Part shown: positions 18,678 to 27,751 of the stretch, in pieces | Layout: every line of letters starts with the position of its first letter | Position numbering within the stretch: the stretch's first letter is position 1 | Source of the DNA: Vandammella animalimorsus | Lineage (GTDB): Bacteria; Pseudomonadota; Gammaproteobacteria; Burkholderiales; Burkholderiaceae_C | Direction: 5' to 3' | Assembly: GCF_002285285.1 (NCBI RefSeq) | Contig: NZ_NSJF01000009.1 | Span: forward strand, 17,949-81,948 | Length of the DNA: 64,000 nt | Translations under genes and position numbers: made by a program | The notes under the pieces: model-generated | Databases searched by the model: none | Told to the model about the DNA's origin: nothing | What the model saw: the letters and a program-made list of their open reading frames with translations, nothing else

Positions 18678-19223
18678 TTAGCGTGAGCGCCCGGTGTGGC
18701 CAGTGGCGCGCCGCACGGCGGGGGTGTCGGTCTGTTCCGCACGCTCGGCGGCATAGCCCCAATCGGCCGCGTACTTGCGCTTCATGCGCGCGTAGTCGCG
18801 CAGGTATTGCGAACCCAGGCGGGTTTTTTGCGCGTCGGTCAGGATCTTGCCGCTGACCTGGAAAAAACCGCGCTCCTCTTCTTTGAGGTGGTGCCGCACC
18901 TCGTGCGCAAGCGCCTTGGCCTTTTCGCCCCAGGCCTGGCCTTCGGGCGCCAACGCGCCCAGCTCGGCCACCAGTTCGTCCAGTTCGTGATGCTCGGCCA
19001 GGGCGTGGCGCGCGCTGTCCAGGCCCATGTCGTCCATCATCATGGGCGAATACAGAAAACGCTCTTCGGCGGCCGCGTGGGCGGCCAATTCCAGCTTGAG
19101 CATCAGAAAAGCATCGCGCCGACCCTGCGGGTTGGTGGCGCGGGTGCGCGTCAGGCGGGTACACCATTCGCGCTGGATGTCGTGGCTTTCGCGCAGAGCT
19201 TCGTAAATCGTGGGGGCGGACAT
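18678..19223 (-). CDS. Hemerythrin-domain protein
   Basis: 181 residues with a hemerythrin-like four-helix pattern of metal ligands: ESHDIQREW, HAAAEERFLYS, HHELDELVAEL and HHLKEEERGFFQV supply His and Glu/Asp at the expected spacings. Such proteins bind a di-iron centre and are linked to oxygen or nitric oxide sensing, storage or iron-sulfur repair; which applies here is unknown. The start at 19223 (MSAPTIYEALRESHD) was preferred to the ATG at 19238, which has a pyrimidine-rich upstream sequence. It reads opposite to its neighbours and is enclosed by the carbonic anhydrase remnant on one side and a MITE-like repeat on the other, which suggests it was inserted. Confidence 0.82.
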   Translation of the reverse strand: MSAPTIYEALRESHDIQREWCTRLTRTRATNPQGRRDAFLMLKLELAAHAAAEERFLYSPMMMDDMGLDSARHALAEHHELDELVAELGALAPEGQAWGEKAKALAHEVRHHLKEEERGFFQVSGKILTDAQKTRLGSQYLRDYARMKRKYAADWGYAAERAEQTDTPAVRRATGHTGRSR

Positions 19224-19335
19224 AAAGGGTGCTTTCATCAAGGGAAGAGGGCGCATGGCCTGGCCTGATGCGGCGGCGCATGCGCGAGCATGGTAGCGCG
19301 GCGCATGTTTTCGCGTTGGCATTGGCCCTGCACTT

Positions 19336-19500
19336 AGAGCCTGTTCAAAATCTTTGCACGGCGGTCACGAGAGCGGATTTGGGCGCTCTGCTTCGTTGCA
19401 AAGCCTCGCCATAGCCCCAGCTATGGCTGCGTTTTGCGCCTTGCAGCCCACCCCAAACCGCTTCTTGCCCACTCGCGCCGAGATTTTGAACAGGCTCTTA
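19336..19500. repeat. MITE-like inverted-repeat element, copy 1
   Basis: About 165 bp bounded by AGAGCCTGTTCAAAATCT and its inverted copy AGATTTTGAACAGGCTCT. An internal hairpin GCCATAG/CTATGGC lies near the middle. There is no coding capacity. It differs from copy 2 (24501-24666) by only about three bases between the terminal repeats, implying recent movement or gene conversion. Confidence 0.9.
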
Positions 19501-19621
19501 GCCACCTCTGCAGGCCAGACAGCCATCGCAGGCGTGGCGGCGCGCCCAGTTCATGCTAACTTGCGAGGCTTTGAAACCTGCCCACGCCAGGGCCCGGAAC
19601 AGGCCCTGATCGCATACCCCC

Positions 19622-20329
19622 ATGACCAAACCCAACAGCCTCCAACACCTCATCGACGCCAACCACGCCTGGGCCGAGCAGGTGGCGCGCGACAGGCCCG
19701 GCTTCTTCGAGAACCTGGCGCACCAGCAAACGCCCAAGTACCTGTGGATCGGCTGCTCCGACAGCCGCGTGCCGGCCAACCAGGTCGTGGCGCTGGCGCC
19801 GGGCGAAGTCTTCGTGCACCGCAACGTGGCCAACGTCGTCGTGCACTCCGACCTGAACGCGCTCTCGGTCATCCAGTACGCGGTCGATTACCTCAAGGTC
19901 GAGCACATCATGGTCGTGGGCCACTACGGCTGCGGCGGCGTGCTGGCCGCGCTGCACGGCACGCGCGTGGGCCTGGCCGACAACTGGTTGCGCCACGTGC
20001 ACGACGTGAAAATGCGCCACCGCGGCCGCCTCATGCACCTGTGCCGCCACGAGCAGGAAGATGCGCTGTGCGAGATGAACGTCATCGAACAGGTCGGCCA
20101 CATCGCCACCAGCACCGTGCTGCAGGACGCCTGGGCGCGCGGCCAGCAGGTGGCCGTGCACGGCTGGTGCTACGGCCTCAAGGACGGCAAGGTCAAGGAC
20201 CTGGGCGTGACCATGACCGGCCGCGAACAGGTGCTGGAGGTCTACCGCGCCGCCATCAAGCGCTACCCGCGCCGCTCCGACCCGCTGCCCAGCGAGCTGG
20301 TGATTGACGATTTGCAGGACGGCGACTGA
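19622..20329 (+). CDS. can: Beta-class carbonic anhydrase
   Basis: A 235-residue zinc enzyme for reversible CO2 hydration in the cytoplasm. The ligands are GCSDSRVP (Cys45, Asp47, Arg49) and VVGHYGCGG (His101, Cys104), the beta-class pattern. NALSVIQYAVDYLKVEHIMV follows the family closely. It starts MTKPNSLQHLIDANHAWAEQ and belongs to the E. coli Can clade by length. It probably supplies bicarbonate to carboxylases. Copies of the MITE-like repeat lie upstream (19336-19500) and downstream beyond the thiolase gene. A broken duplicate of its start is found 1,054 bases upstream. Confidence 0.96.
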   Translation: MTKPNSLQHLIDANHAWAEQVARDRPGFFENLAHQQTPKYLWIGCSDSRVPANQVVALAPGEVFVHRNVANVVVHSDLNALSVIQYAVDYLKVEHIMVVGHYGCGGVLAALHGTRVGLADNWLRHVHDVKMRHRGRLMHLCRHEQEDALCEMNVIEQVGHIATSTVLQDAWARGQQVAVHGWCYGLKDGKVKDLGVTMTGREQVLEVYRAAIKRYPRRSDPLPSELVIDDLQDGD

Positions 20330-20500
20330 CCTGCGCCTGCATGAACGCCTTGGCAAGGCCCCAGGCGCGGCACAATGCGCCTTGCATGGCCTGTTCGCCC
20401 TTGGCGCCGGCCGTGGCGTTTTTTTGCTTTTCCTAAGGCCAGCCGCCTGCGCCGCCCCTTTGGGTCTTGCGCAGGATGGAGGGGCCCATTCAGGCCAGCT

Positions 20501-22474
20501 ATGAGCAAACAGCAATCCAACCCGCGCAGCGGGCGCAAGCAGGCGGCCTTGGCCGCGCAGGAGGTGGTGGCGCAGCCGCAGGCTGCCGCCGTGCAGGGGG
20601 GCGGGGCGCTGCCCCAGTCGCTGGAATCTTCGCTGGCGCGCGACATTGCCAAGGCGATGATGGATGGCTTTAACCGCCATTACCGCCTGTTTCGGCAAGA
20701 GACGGCGCGCGCCAAGCACCGCTTTGAGACGGCCGACTGGCATGGCCAACAGCGCGGCCAGCGCGAGCGCATCGAGTTCTACGACGTGCGCGTGCGCGAG
20801 TGCGTGCAGCGGCTGGAAAAAGAGTTTCGCGCCGGCTCGCAGCCCATGGAGGTCTGGTACGAGGCCAAGCTGCTCTACATCGGCCTGCTGGTGGGCCATT
20901 TCCAGCCGGAGCTGGCCGAGACCTTCTTCAACTCGGTGACGACCAAGATCCTGCACCGCACGTATTTCCAGAACAGTTTTCTGTTTGTGCGCCCGGCCAT
21001 CAGCACCGAGTACATCCAGATCGACGAGCCCTCGGAATCGACCACCTTCCGCTGCTATTACCCGCGGCGCGATGCGCTGGAGGAGGTGGTGGCGCAGATG
21101 CTGGAGGACTGCCGCCTGCAGCGCGCCTTCACCGACCGCGTGCGCGATGTGCGGCGCGTGGCGCAGGCGCTGTCGGCCATGCTGGGCGATGCCAAGATCC
21201 GCACCAATTTCCAGATTCAGGTGCTCTCCAGCCTGTTCTACCGCAACAAGGGCGCTTACCTGGTGGGCAAGCTCATCAACGGCTTTGACGAGATGCCCAT
21301 TTGCCTGCCCATCCTGCACGATGAGCACGGCGGCCTGTACGTGGACGCGCTGCTGCACACCGAGCGCGACATGCACACGCTGTTCTCGTTCTCGCGCGCC
21401 TATTTCATGGTGGACATGGAAATCCCCTCGGCCTACGTGCAGTTTCTGCGCAGCATCATGCCGCGCAAGCCGCGCAACGAGATCTACAACTCGCTGGGCC
21501 TGGCCAAGCAGGGCAAGAACCTGTTCTACCGCGACTTTCTCAGCCACCTGCGCAGCTCCACCGACAAGTTCCGCATCGCGCCGGGCATCAAGGGCATGGT
21601 GATGCTGGTGTTCGACCTGCCGAGCTTTCCCTACGTGTTCAAGCTCATCAAGGACTATTACCCGCCGCAGAAGGAAACCACGCGCGAGCAGATCAAGGGC
21701 AAGTACCGCCTGGTCAAGCAGCACGACCGCGTGGGCCGCATGGCCGACACCATGGAATACAGCGAGGTGGCCTTCCCGCGCGCACGCTTCGAGGACGAGC
21801 TGATCGAGGAAATCCAGAAGTTCGCCCCCAGCCAGCTGGAGATCTCCGATCGCGACGGCGACGGCAACATCGAGGTCATCCTCAAGCACCTGTACATCGA
21901 GCGGCGCATGATCCCGCTGAACATCTACCTGCAGGAAACCTTCGACGCTGGCGAGGGCGACGCGCGCGCCCAGCGCCAGATGGAGCACGCCGTGATCGAA
22001 TACGGCAACGCCATCAAGGACCTGGTGGCGGCCAATATCTTCCCCGGCGACATGCTGTGGAAGAACTTCGGCGTCACCCGCCACGGCAAGGTGGTGTTCT
22101 ACGACTACGACGAGATCGAATACATCACCGACTGCAACTTCCGCAAAGTGCCCGCGCCGCGCAACGAGGAGGAGGAAATGAGCGGCGAGATCTGGTACAG
22201 CGTGGCCAAGAACGACGTGTTTCCCGAAACCTTCGGCCCCTTTCTGCTGGGCAACCCGCGCGTGCGCGACATCTTCATGCAGCACCACGGCGATTTGCTG
22301 GAGCCGCAGTTCTGGCAGCAGCACAAGGAGCGCATCCAGCAAGGCCATGTGTACGATGTGTTCCCCTACGACGGCAGCAGCCGCTTTGCGGACGAGGGCG
22401 GCGCAGCGCCTGCCGATGCCGCCGCACTGGCTCCGCCCGGTGGCACGGCCCAGAGCGGCAATGTGCCCGCCTGA
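20501..22474 (+). CDS. aceK: Isocitrate dehydrogenase kinase/phosphatase
   Basis: 657 residues, cytoplasmic. It phosphorylates and dephosphorylates isocitrate dehydrogenase to divide carbon between the TCA cycle and the glyoxylate shunt. Conserved segments include [25 protein letters not shown]-like [38 protein letters not shown] (in parts), [17 protein letters not shown] and the kinase-core [20 protein letters not shown]. The start at 20501 ([17 protein letters not shown]) was chosen over an arginine-rich upstream extension. Even so the N-terminus has about 50 low-complexity residues before [20 protein letters not shown], making the protein longer than the usual 580-600. The C-terminal 30 residues are also Ala/Pro-rich. 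No aceA or aceB is nearby. Confidence 0.96.
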   Translation: MSKQQSNPRSGRKQAALAAQEVVAQPQAAAVQGGGALPQSLESSLARDIAKAMMDGFNRHYRLFRQETARAKHRFETADWHGQQRGQRERIEFYDVRVRECVQRLEKEFRAGSQPMEVWYEAKLLYIGLLVGHFQPELAETFFNSVTTKILHRTYFQNSFLFVRPAISTEYIQIDEPSESTTFRCYYPRRDALEEVVAQMLEDCRLQRAFTDRVRDVRRVAQALSAMLGDAKIRTNFQIQVLSSLFYRNKGAYLVGKLINGFDEMPICLPILHDEHGGLYVDALLHTERDMHTLFSFSRAYFMVDMEIPSAYVQFLRSIMPRKPRNEIYNSLGLAKQGKNLFYRDFLSHLRSSTDKFRIAPGIKGMVMLVFDLPSFPYVFKLIKDYYPPQKETTREQIKGKYRLVKQHDRVGRMADTMEYSEVAFPRARFEDELIEEIQKFAPSQLEISDRDGDGNIEVILKHLYIERRMIPLNIYLQETFDAGEGDARAQRQMEHAVIEYGNAIKDLVAANIFPGDMLWKNFGVTRHGKVVFYDYDEIEYITDCNFRKVPAPRNEEEEMSGEIWYSVAKNDVFPETFGPFLLGNPRVRDIFMQHHGDLLEPQFWQQHKERIQQGHVYDVFPYDGSSRFADEGGAAPADAAALAPPGGTAQSGNVPA

Positions 22475-22575
22475 GCGTCAGCGCGCGCCGCGCCGTCTGG
22501 CGTTGGCAGATGCGCTTTGAGTCTTATGAATAGCCCTCTTGCTTGCCGCGCCTGCCCGCTAGCCGCCTTGCAACC

Positions 22576-23316
22576 ATGACATTGCCCACTGCGCAACCCC
22601 AGACCATCTGGCGCATCAACGCCTACCTCATCCTCATCACCTGTGCGCTGGCTTCGGTGCTGCTGCTCGTGGGCCTGGCCCTGCTGGCTTGGGAATGGCG
22701 GCGTGCGCGCCCGGTGCCGGTGGTTAACCTGGTGGCCACGGACGTGAGCGGCCATGTACAGCGCGAGCGCCTGTCCTACCGCCTGCGCCATACTCAGGGC
22801 CAGGTGGTGGTGCTGGACGTGGTGGCCGACCAGCAGATCGAGCAGGCGCTGGGCTCCAAAACAGCCTCGGGCGTCATGCGCAACCAGTTGTTCGTGAACG
22901 TGGCCGATGGCAGCAGCGCGCGCCTGTTGCCCGATGATCGCGGCTTGGTCGTGCAAGTCTGGGCCGTACGTGGTGACGGCGCGGTGAGCAGAACCTATGG
23001 GCCTGAAACCGATGAGCGGCCGCCGCCTGCCGTGCGCGCACGCCTTTATGAAGTGGTGAGTCAAGATAGCAACGGCGATGGCCGCCTAAGCCCCAGCGAC
23101 CAGCGCCGCCTGCTGCTGGCGCGCGCCGACGGCAGCGCGCCCGTTACCCTGGTCGAAGGCATGGCCCGCATGGACGGCGCCGCGCTGGACGCTGCGGACG
23201 AACTGCGCCTGACCGCCGTCCTTACCGGCGGCGGCATGCAGCTATACCGTTTTGATCTTTCACGTTGGGCGGCCTTGCCGCCCGTTTCCCTTCCCTCATT
23301 GCCAAAGGAGCACTGA
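22576..23316 (+). CDS. Membrane-anchored protein with an EF-hand-like loop, function unknown
   Basis: 246 residues. After about 12 residues there is a single transmembrane segment (AYLILITCALASVLLLVGLALLAWEW), so the protein is anchored with most of its mass outside the cytoplasm, if the usual topology applies. Residues 150-200 contain DSNGDGRLSPSD, matching a calcium-binding EF-hand/dockerin loop (DxNxDGxL). The rest is beta-rich without a family I recognise (for example QVWAVRGDGAVSRTYGPETDE). The start at 22576 (MTLPTAQPQTIWRINAY) was chosen as it directly precedes the membrane segment. It lies between aceK and a thiolase gene, four bases from the thiolase start, so it may be co-transcribed with it. 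Confidence 0.75.
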   Translation: MTLPTAQPQTIWRINAYLILITCALASVLLLVGLALLAWEWRRARPVPVVNLVATDVSGHVQRERLSYRLRHTQGQVVVLDVVADQQIEQALGSKTASGVMRNQLFVNVADGSSARLLPDDRGLVVQVWAVRGDGAVSRTYGPETDERPPPAVRARLYEVVSQDSNGDGRLSPSDQRRLLLARADGSAPVTLVEGMARMDGAALDAADELRLTAVLTGGGMQLYRFDLSRWAALPPVSLPSLPKEH

Positions 23317-23320
23317 ACCC

Positions 23321-24502
23321 ATGTCCGAATCCATCGTCATCGTCTCCGCCGCCCGCACCCCCATGGGCAGTTTTCAGGGCGACTTCGCCGCGCTGGCCGC
23401 GCACGATCTGGGCGGCGCCGCCATCAAGGCCGCTGTGGAGCGCGCCGGCGTCCAGCCCGAGCAGGTCGATGAAGTCATCTTCGGCAACGTGCTGATGGCA
23501 GGCCAGGGCCAGGCCCCGGCGCGCCAGGCCACGCTCAAGGGCGGGCTGCCGCTGTCCACCGGCGCCGTCACCGTGCACAAGGTCTGCGGCTCGGCCATGA
23601 AGACCATCATGATGGCCGCCGACATGCTCAAGGCCGGCTCGGCCGAGGTCATCGTCGCCGGCGGCATGGAGAGCATGACCAACGCCCCCTACCTGCTGAA
23701 AAAAGGCCGCGGCGGCTACCGCCTGGGCCACGACAAGGTCTATGACCACATGATGCTCGACGGCCTGGAAGACGCCTATGAAGAAGGCCGCAGCATGGGC
23801 ACCTTCGGCGAGGACTGCGCCGCCAAGTACGACTTCACGCGCCAGGCGCAGGACGAATTCGCCATGGCCAGCGTCAAGCGCGCCCAGGCTGCCATCGCCA
23901 GCGGCGCGTTCAAGGAAGAGATCACCCCCGTCACCGTCAAGGAGCGCAAGGGCGAGCGCGTGGTCGATACCGACGAAGGCCCCGGCCGCATCAACCCCGA
24001 GAAAATCCCCACCCTCAAGCCCGCTTTCAAGAAGGACGGCACCATCACCGCCGCGGCCAGCTCCAGCATCAACGACGGCGCTGCCGCCGTGGTGCTGATG
24101 ACCGAAAGCAAAGCCAAGGCCCTGGGCCTGACGCCCCTGGCGCGCATCGTCAGCTACGCCACGCACGCGCAAGAGCCCGGCTGGTTCACCACTGCGCCCG
24201 TGCCTGCCAGCCAGAAAGCGCTGGACAAGGCCGGCTGGAAGGTCGAGGACGTGGACCTGTGGGAAATCAACGAAGCCTTCGCCGTCGTGCCCATGGCGCT
24301 GATGCACGAGCTGAACGTGCCGCACGACAAAGTCAACGTCAACGGCGGCGCCTGCGCCCTGGGCCACCCCATCGGCGCCAGCGGCGCGCGCATCCTGGTC
24401 ACGCTGCTGTACGCCCTGAAAAGCCGCGGCCTGAAGAAAGGCCTGGCCACGCTGTGCATCGGCGGCGGCGAGGGCACGGCGATGACGGTGGAGCTGCTGT
24501 AA
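23321..24502 (+). CDS. Acetyl-CoA C-acetyltransferase (biosynthetic thiolase)
   Basis: 393 residues. Active-site residues are Cys89 in HKVCGSAMK (acylated cysteine), His349 in GHPIGASGARI and Cys379 in LCIGGGEGTAM. Length and motifs fit the PhaA/AtoB class that joins two acetyl-CoA into acetoacetyl-CoA, the first step of polyhydroxybutyrate synthesis or the last of acetoacetate use. The start at 23321 (MSESIVIVSAART) follows the ribosome-binding site AAGGAG. The TAA stop is formed by the first bases of a MITE-like repeat. The acetoacetyl-CoA synthetase (49.7 kb) and hydroxybutyryl-CoA dehydrogenase (26.8 kb) in the window suit this role. Confidence 0.93.
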   Translation: MSESIVIVSAARTPMGSFQGDFAALAAHDLGGAAIKAAVERAGVQPEQVDEVIFGNVLMAGQGQAPARQATLKGGLPLSTGAVTVHKVCGSAMKTIMMAADMLKAGSAEVIVAGGMESMTNAPYLLKKGRGGYRLGHDKVYDHMMLDGLEDAYEEGRSMGTFGEDCAAKYDFTRQAQDEFAMASVKRAQAAIASGAFKEEITPVTVKERKGERVVDTDEGPGRINPEKIPTLKPAFKKDGTITAAASSSINDGAAAVVLMTESKAKALGLTPLARIVSYATHAQEPGWFTTAPVPASQKALDKAGWKVEDVDLWEINEAFAVVPMALMHELNVPHDKVNVNGGACALGHPIGASGARILVTLLYALKSRGLKKGLATLCIGGGEGTAMTVELL

Positions 24503-24666
24503 GAGCCTGTTCAAAATCTTTGCACGGCGGTCAAGAGAGCGGATTTGGGCGCTCTGCTGCGTTGCAAAGCCTCGCCATAGCCCCAGCTATGGCTGCGTTT
24601 TGCGCCTTGCAGCCCACCCCAAACCGCTTCTTGTCCACTCGCGCCGAGATTTTGAACAGGCTCTAA
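24501..24666. repeat. MITE-like inverted-repeat element, copy 2
   Basis: The same element as copy 1, with matching terminal inverted repeats (AGAGCCTGTTCAAAATCT and its inverse), in direct orientation. Its left end TAAGAGCC overlaps the thiolase stop codon TAA. Only about three bases differ from copy 1 between the ends. Confidence 0.9.
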
Positions 24667-24784
24667 GAGCCGGCTCAAAACCCTGGCGCGGCGGGCGCTC
24701 AAGCGGATTGGGGCGGTCTGCGCCTGGCATCCCATCCCCAAACGCTGGTTGCCCACGCACGCCGGGGTCTTGACCAGGCTCCAA
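24664..24784. repeat. Degenerate tandem copy of the MITE-like element
   Basis: It starts TAAGAGCCGGCTCAAAAC and ends GGTCTTGACCAGGCTCC, a diverged and shortened version (about 120 bp) of the element next to it. Internal words such as CAAGCGGATTGGGGCGGTCT match copy 3 near 44.1 kb better than copies 1 and 2. It abuts copy 2, sharing its CTAAGAGC junction. Confidence 0.7.
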
Positions 24785-24892
24785 GCAGCAAGCGGCCTGC
24801 ATGCCTGACCGGGGCGTGCTCCAGGCTGCACCACAGCCGCATCGCAGCCACGGCGCAGCCCGGAAAAAATGCTGGGCCGCTCCTGAAAAAAT

Positions 24893-24930
24893 AGCGCCAT
24901 CGCCTGCCAATAGGGCGATGGCGCTGTTTT
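24893..24930 (+). terminator. Rho-independent terminator-like hairpin
   Basis: AGCGCCATCGCC and GGCGATGGCGCT form a perfect 12-bp stem with a nine-base loop, preceded by an A run and followed by GTTTTT. It lies 39 bases upstream of the FMN-binding-protein gene. It may terminate the thiolase transcript or, less likely, attenuate the next gene. Confidence 0.8.
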
Positions 24931-24968
24931 TCATTCATCCCACCCAAGCAAGAAAGGCCCGCCCCGCC

Positions 24969-25616
24969 ATGATCGAGTCACTGCAAGCCCTGCGCCAGCT
25001 CTACCCGCAAGCCTCGGCGCGCTCGCGCGCCAAGCAGCTGGACCATCTGGACGCCACCATGCGCCGCTTCATTGCCCACGCGCCGCTGTGCATCCTTGCC
25101 AGCGCGGGCGCGAACGGGCAGGGCCTGCTGGACGCCTCGCCGCGCGGCGGCCTGCCCGGCTTCGTGCAAGCGCCCGATGCGCGCACCCTGCTCATCCCCG
25201 ACGCCACGGGCAACAACCGCCTGGACACACTGGAAAACCTGCTGGCCGACCCGCGCCTGGGCCTGCTGTTCCTGCTGCCCGGTGTGGACGAGGTGCTGCG
25301 CGTCAACGGCACGGCGCGTCTGCGTGACGAAGCCGCCTTCACCCAGCGCTTTGTGGCAGGCGGCATCCGGCCGCCGCGCCTGGTGATCGAAATGGCTGTG
25401 CAAGAGGCCTACCTGCACTGCCCCAAGGCCTTGATGCGCGCCCGCCTGTGGCGGCCCGAGGCGCAGGCGGCGCCAGGCACCTTCCCCAGCATGAATGCCA
25501 TGCTGCGCGCCCAGCTCGGCGCGCAGGTCGTGCCTGAAACGGAGGAAGAAGCCCGCCAGCGCTACCGCACCCAGCTGCGCGAGGAAGGCCTGGACCCGCA
25601 CGTGAACAGGCCCTAG
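24969..25616 (+). CDS. Pyridoxamine 5'-phosphate oxidase-like FMN-binding protein (MSMEG_1061-type)
   Basis: 215 residues. The segment FIAHAPLCILASAGANGQGLLDASPRGG (in parts) is the split-barrel flavin fold opening seen in PPOX-type proteins of the MSMEG_1061 kind: a short N-terminal helix, then a strand with SPRGG, then LIPDATGNNRLDTLENLLADPRLGLLFL. These proteins bind FMN or F420 and reduce small molecules or detoxify; the reaction is not known here. ATG at 24969 (MIESLQALRQL) begins at the usual point. It is preceded by a strong terminator hairpin, so it probably has its own promoter in the 39-base gap or is transcribed by read-through. Confidence 0.82.
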   Translation: MIESLQALRQLYPQASARSRAKQLDHLDATMRRFIAHAPLCILASAGANGQGLLDASPRGGLPGFVQAPDARTLLIPDATGNNRLDTLENLLADPRLGLLFLLPGVDEVLRVNGTARLRDEAAFTQRFVAGGIRPPRLVIEMAVQEAYLHCPKALMRARLWRPEAQAAPGTFPSMNAMLRAQLGAQVVPETEEEARQRYRTQLREEGLDPHVNRP

Positions 25617-25782
25617 GGAGGTGGCGAGATTGGGTTGGCGAAGCGGTTTTTCGAGGCAAAAGCCGCAGAGGCCAAGCAAACATGCGCGCAAGGTCGCACG
25701 CGCCGCGCACGCATTTTCAACGCAGCAGATGCGGCGTTTGGGCCGAAAACACCGCTGCGACACTCAGTCTCAACAGCTCCTG

Positions 25783-25812
25783 GAGCGCGTTCAAAATCTC
25801 GGCGCGGTGGGC
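25783..25812. repeat. Fragment resembling the end of the MITE-like element
   Basis: GAGCGCGTTCAAAATCTCGG resembles the element's left end (GAGCCTGTTCAAAATCT), with no matching right end nearby. It is the only recognisable item in the 268-base gap between the FMN-binding protein gene and apt; the rest shows nothing I can name. Confidence 0.4.
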
Positions 25813-25884
25813 GACGACCGTGCAGCGCAGGCATTGGCCATTCAGCCTGCGCAAGCGTTTGCAGGCCAGCGTTGGCCTTGAGGC

Positions 25885-26463
25885 TCAATGCCCGTCGAAC
25901 TGCACCAACGTCAGCAGCGGCGTGCCGCGCTCGCGCACCTTGGCCGAGCCGCCCAGCTCGGGCAGATCGACGATGACGGCGCATTCCATGACCTGAGCGC
26001 CCAGGCGTTCGAGCAGCTTGATGCCGGCCATCATCGTGCCGCCGGTGGCGATCAGGTCGTCGATCAGCAGCACGCGCTGGCCCTGGTGCACGGCGTCGGT
26101 GTGCAGCTCGACGGTGGCGCTGCCGTATTCGAGCTCATAGGTCTCCTCCACCGTGGTGAAGGGCAGCTTGCCTTTCTTGCGGATGGGGATGAAGCCCACG
26201 TTCAGTGCATAGGCCACGACCGAGCCGATGATGAAACCGCGCGCGTCCAGCCCTGCGACCACATCCGGGCGCATGCCGGCGGCGCTGTAGCGCTGCACCA
26301 GCACGTCGATGAGCACGCGAAACACCTGCGGGTTTTGCAGCAGCGGCGTGATGTCACGAAACTGCACGCCCGGGCTGGGCCAATCGGGCACGGTGCGGAT
26401 GTGCTGGCGCAAAAAGGCGCGAGGGTCGAGTTCAGGCTGGTGCAAGGCGGCAGGGCTGGGCAT
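25885..26463 (-). CDS. apt: Adenine phosphoribosyltransferase
   Basis: 192 residues. It converts adenine and PRPP to AMP in purine salvage. The PRPP-binding loop [17 protein letters not shown] lies at 131-147; [11 protein letters not shown] (36-46) and [10 protein letters not shown] (71-80) are conserved Apt segments. The start at 26463 ([15 protein letters not shown]) was chosen because upstream in-frame codons are Arg/Cys-rich and not conserved. It is divergent from the hydroxybutyryl-CoA dehydrogenase gene. Confidence 0.95.
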   Translation of the reverse strand: MPSPAALHQPELDPRAFLRQHIRTVPDWPSPGVQFRDITPLLQNPQVFRVLIDVLVQRYSAAGMRPDVVAGLDARGFIIGSVVAYALNVGFIPIRKKGKLPFTTVEETYELEYGSATVELHTDAVHQGQRVLLIDDLIATGGTMMAGIKLLERLGAQVMECAVIVDLPELGGSAKVRERGTPLLTLVQFDGH

Positions 26464-26785
26464 GGTGTGGCGTTGGCGTGTGTGGGGCAGGGCGCGCGTG
26501 CGGGACACGAGCGGGCGGCCGCACAAGCAGCGATGGCCAGTGCAGCGGGCTGCGTAGTGTAAAGTCCCGGCGGGCCGGGCGGCAGCCCGCGCGGGCCCGC
26601 CGCAGGCTATGGATGGGCTGTACGAAACCAGCGACAAAGTGTGCGCTGCAATTCGAACAGGCCTTTGCTAGGCATTGCACTGCGCCCACAAGTGCCGCGC
26701 TTTGGTCGCGCTTTGGCTGCAGCGGCGCATTTTTCCCCTCTTTCTTCAACCACTTGCCAGTGGCAAGACATCAGGCAGTACGAAC
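26464..26785. other. Divergent intergenic region apt / hydroxybutyryl-CoA dehydrogenase
   Basis: A 322-base gene-free stretch that must hold the promoters of both flanking genes. A GC-rich inverted repeat CGGCGGGCC/GGCCCGCCG occurs at 26568-26602. I could not pick out a convincing -35/-10 pair on either strand. Confidence 0.5.
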
Positions 26786-27634
26786 ATGAGCATCCAGACA
26801 GTAGGCATCATCGGCGCAGGCACCATGGGCAACGGCATCGCACAGGCAGTGGCAGCTGCAGGGCTGCAGGCCATCATGGTGGACATTTCTCAGGCGGCGG
26901 TGGACAAGGGCCTGGCCACCATCGGCACCAGCCTGGATCGCCTGGTCAAGAAGGAAAAGATCAGTGAGGCCGACAAGGCCGCCATCCTCGGGCGTGTGCA
27001 GGGCGCGACGGACTACGCTGCGCTCAAGCCGGCGCAGATCATCATCGAGGCCGCCACCGAGAACTACGAACTCAAGCTCAAGATCCTCAAGCAGGTCGAG
27101 GACGTGGCCGCGCCGGGCACCATCCTGGCTTCCAACACCTCCTCGATCTCGATCACCAAGTTGGCTGCGCACACGCGCGAACCCGAGCGCTTCATTGGCA
27201 TGCACTTCTTCAACCCGGTGCCGATGATGGCGCTGGTGGAAGTCATCCGCGGCCTGCAGACCAGCGATGCCACGCACGATGCCGTCACCGAGCTGGCGCG
27301 CACGCTGGGCAAGACGCCGGTGTCCGTGAAGAACGCGCCGGGCTTCGTCGTCAACCGCATTCTGGTGCCGATGATCAACGAGGCCTTCTTCGTGCTGGCC
27401 GAAGGCTCGGCCGAGCCCGAGGCCATCGACGAAGCCATGAAGCTCGGCGCCAACCACCCCATTGGCCCGCTGGCGCTGGCCGACCTGATCGGCCTGGATG
27501 TGTGCCTGGCCGTGATGGAGGTGTACCTGGAGGAGTTTGGCGACAGCAAGTACCGCCCCGCGCCGCTGCTGCGCGAGCTGGTTGCCGCCGGCTACCTGGG
27601 CCGCAAGACCAAGCGCGGCGTGTACCAGTATTGA
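26786..27634 (+). CDS. 3-hydroxybutyryl-CoA dehydrogenase (short-chain 3-hydroxyacyl-CoA dehydrogenase)
   Basis: A 282-residue NAD(P)-dependent enzyme that interconverts acetoacetyl-CoA and 3-hydroxybutyryl-CoA. The Rossmann motif GIIGAGTMGNGIAQAVAAAG opens the protein. The catalytic histidine is in FIGMHFFNPVPMMALVEVI, with Asn in ASNTSSISIT. Length and single-domain plan fit PaaH/Hbd rather than FadB fusions. ATG at 26786 (MSIQTVGIIGAG) is immediately before the motif. It shares the acetoacetyl-CoA theme with the thiolase at 23.3 kb. The NAD salvage pair follows but is separated by 117 bases. Confidence 0.94.
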   Translation: MSIQTVGIIGAGTMGNGIAQAVAAAGLQAIMVDISQAAVDKGLATIGTSLDRLVKKEKISEADKAAILGRVQGATDYAALKPAQIIIEAATENYELKLKILKQVEDVAAPGTILASNTSSISITKLAAHTREPERFIGMHFFNPVPMMALVEVIRGLQTSDATHDAVTELARTLGKTPVSVKNAPGFVVNRILVPMINEAFFVLAEGSAEPEAIDEAMKLGANHPIGPLALADLIGLDVCLAVMEVYLEEFGDSKYRPAPLLRELVAAGYLGRKTKRGVYQY

Positions 27635-27751
27635 GCCCGTCCCAAGCCGCGCCGGGCGGCCATGGCCTGCGGGCCTTGGCCGTCGGCTTCGTGCCCAACC
27701 GAATGAATGGCCGGCGGCGCTGGCGCGCCGCCATGCCCAGGAGCTGCCGCC

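Noticed and set aside
19556..22348. 930-residue minus-strand open frame antisense to can and aceK
   Set aside because: Impressive in length, but its composition follows the third-position bias of the real plus-strand genes and it spans two unrelated genes and the gap between them.
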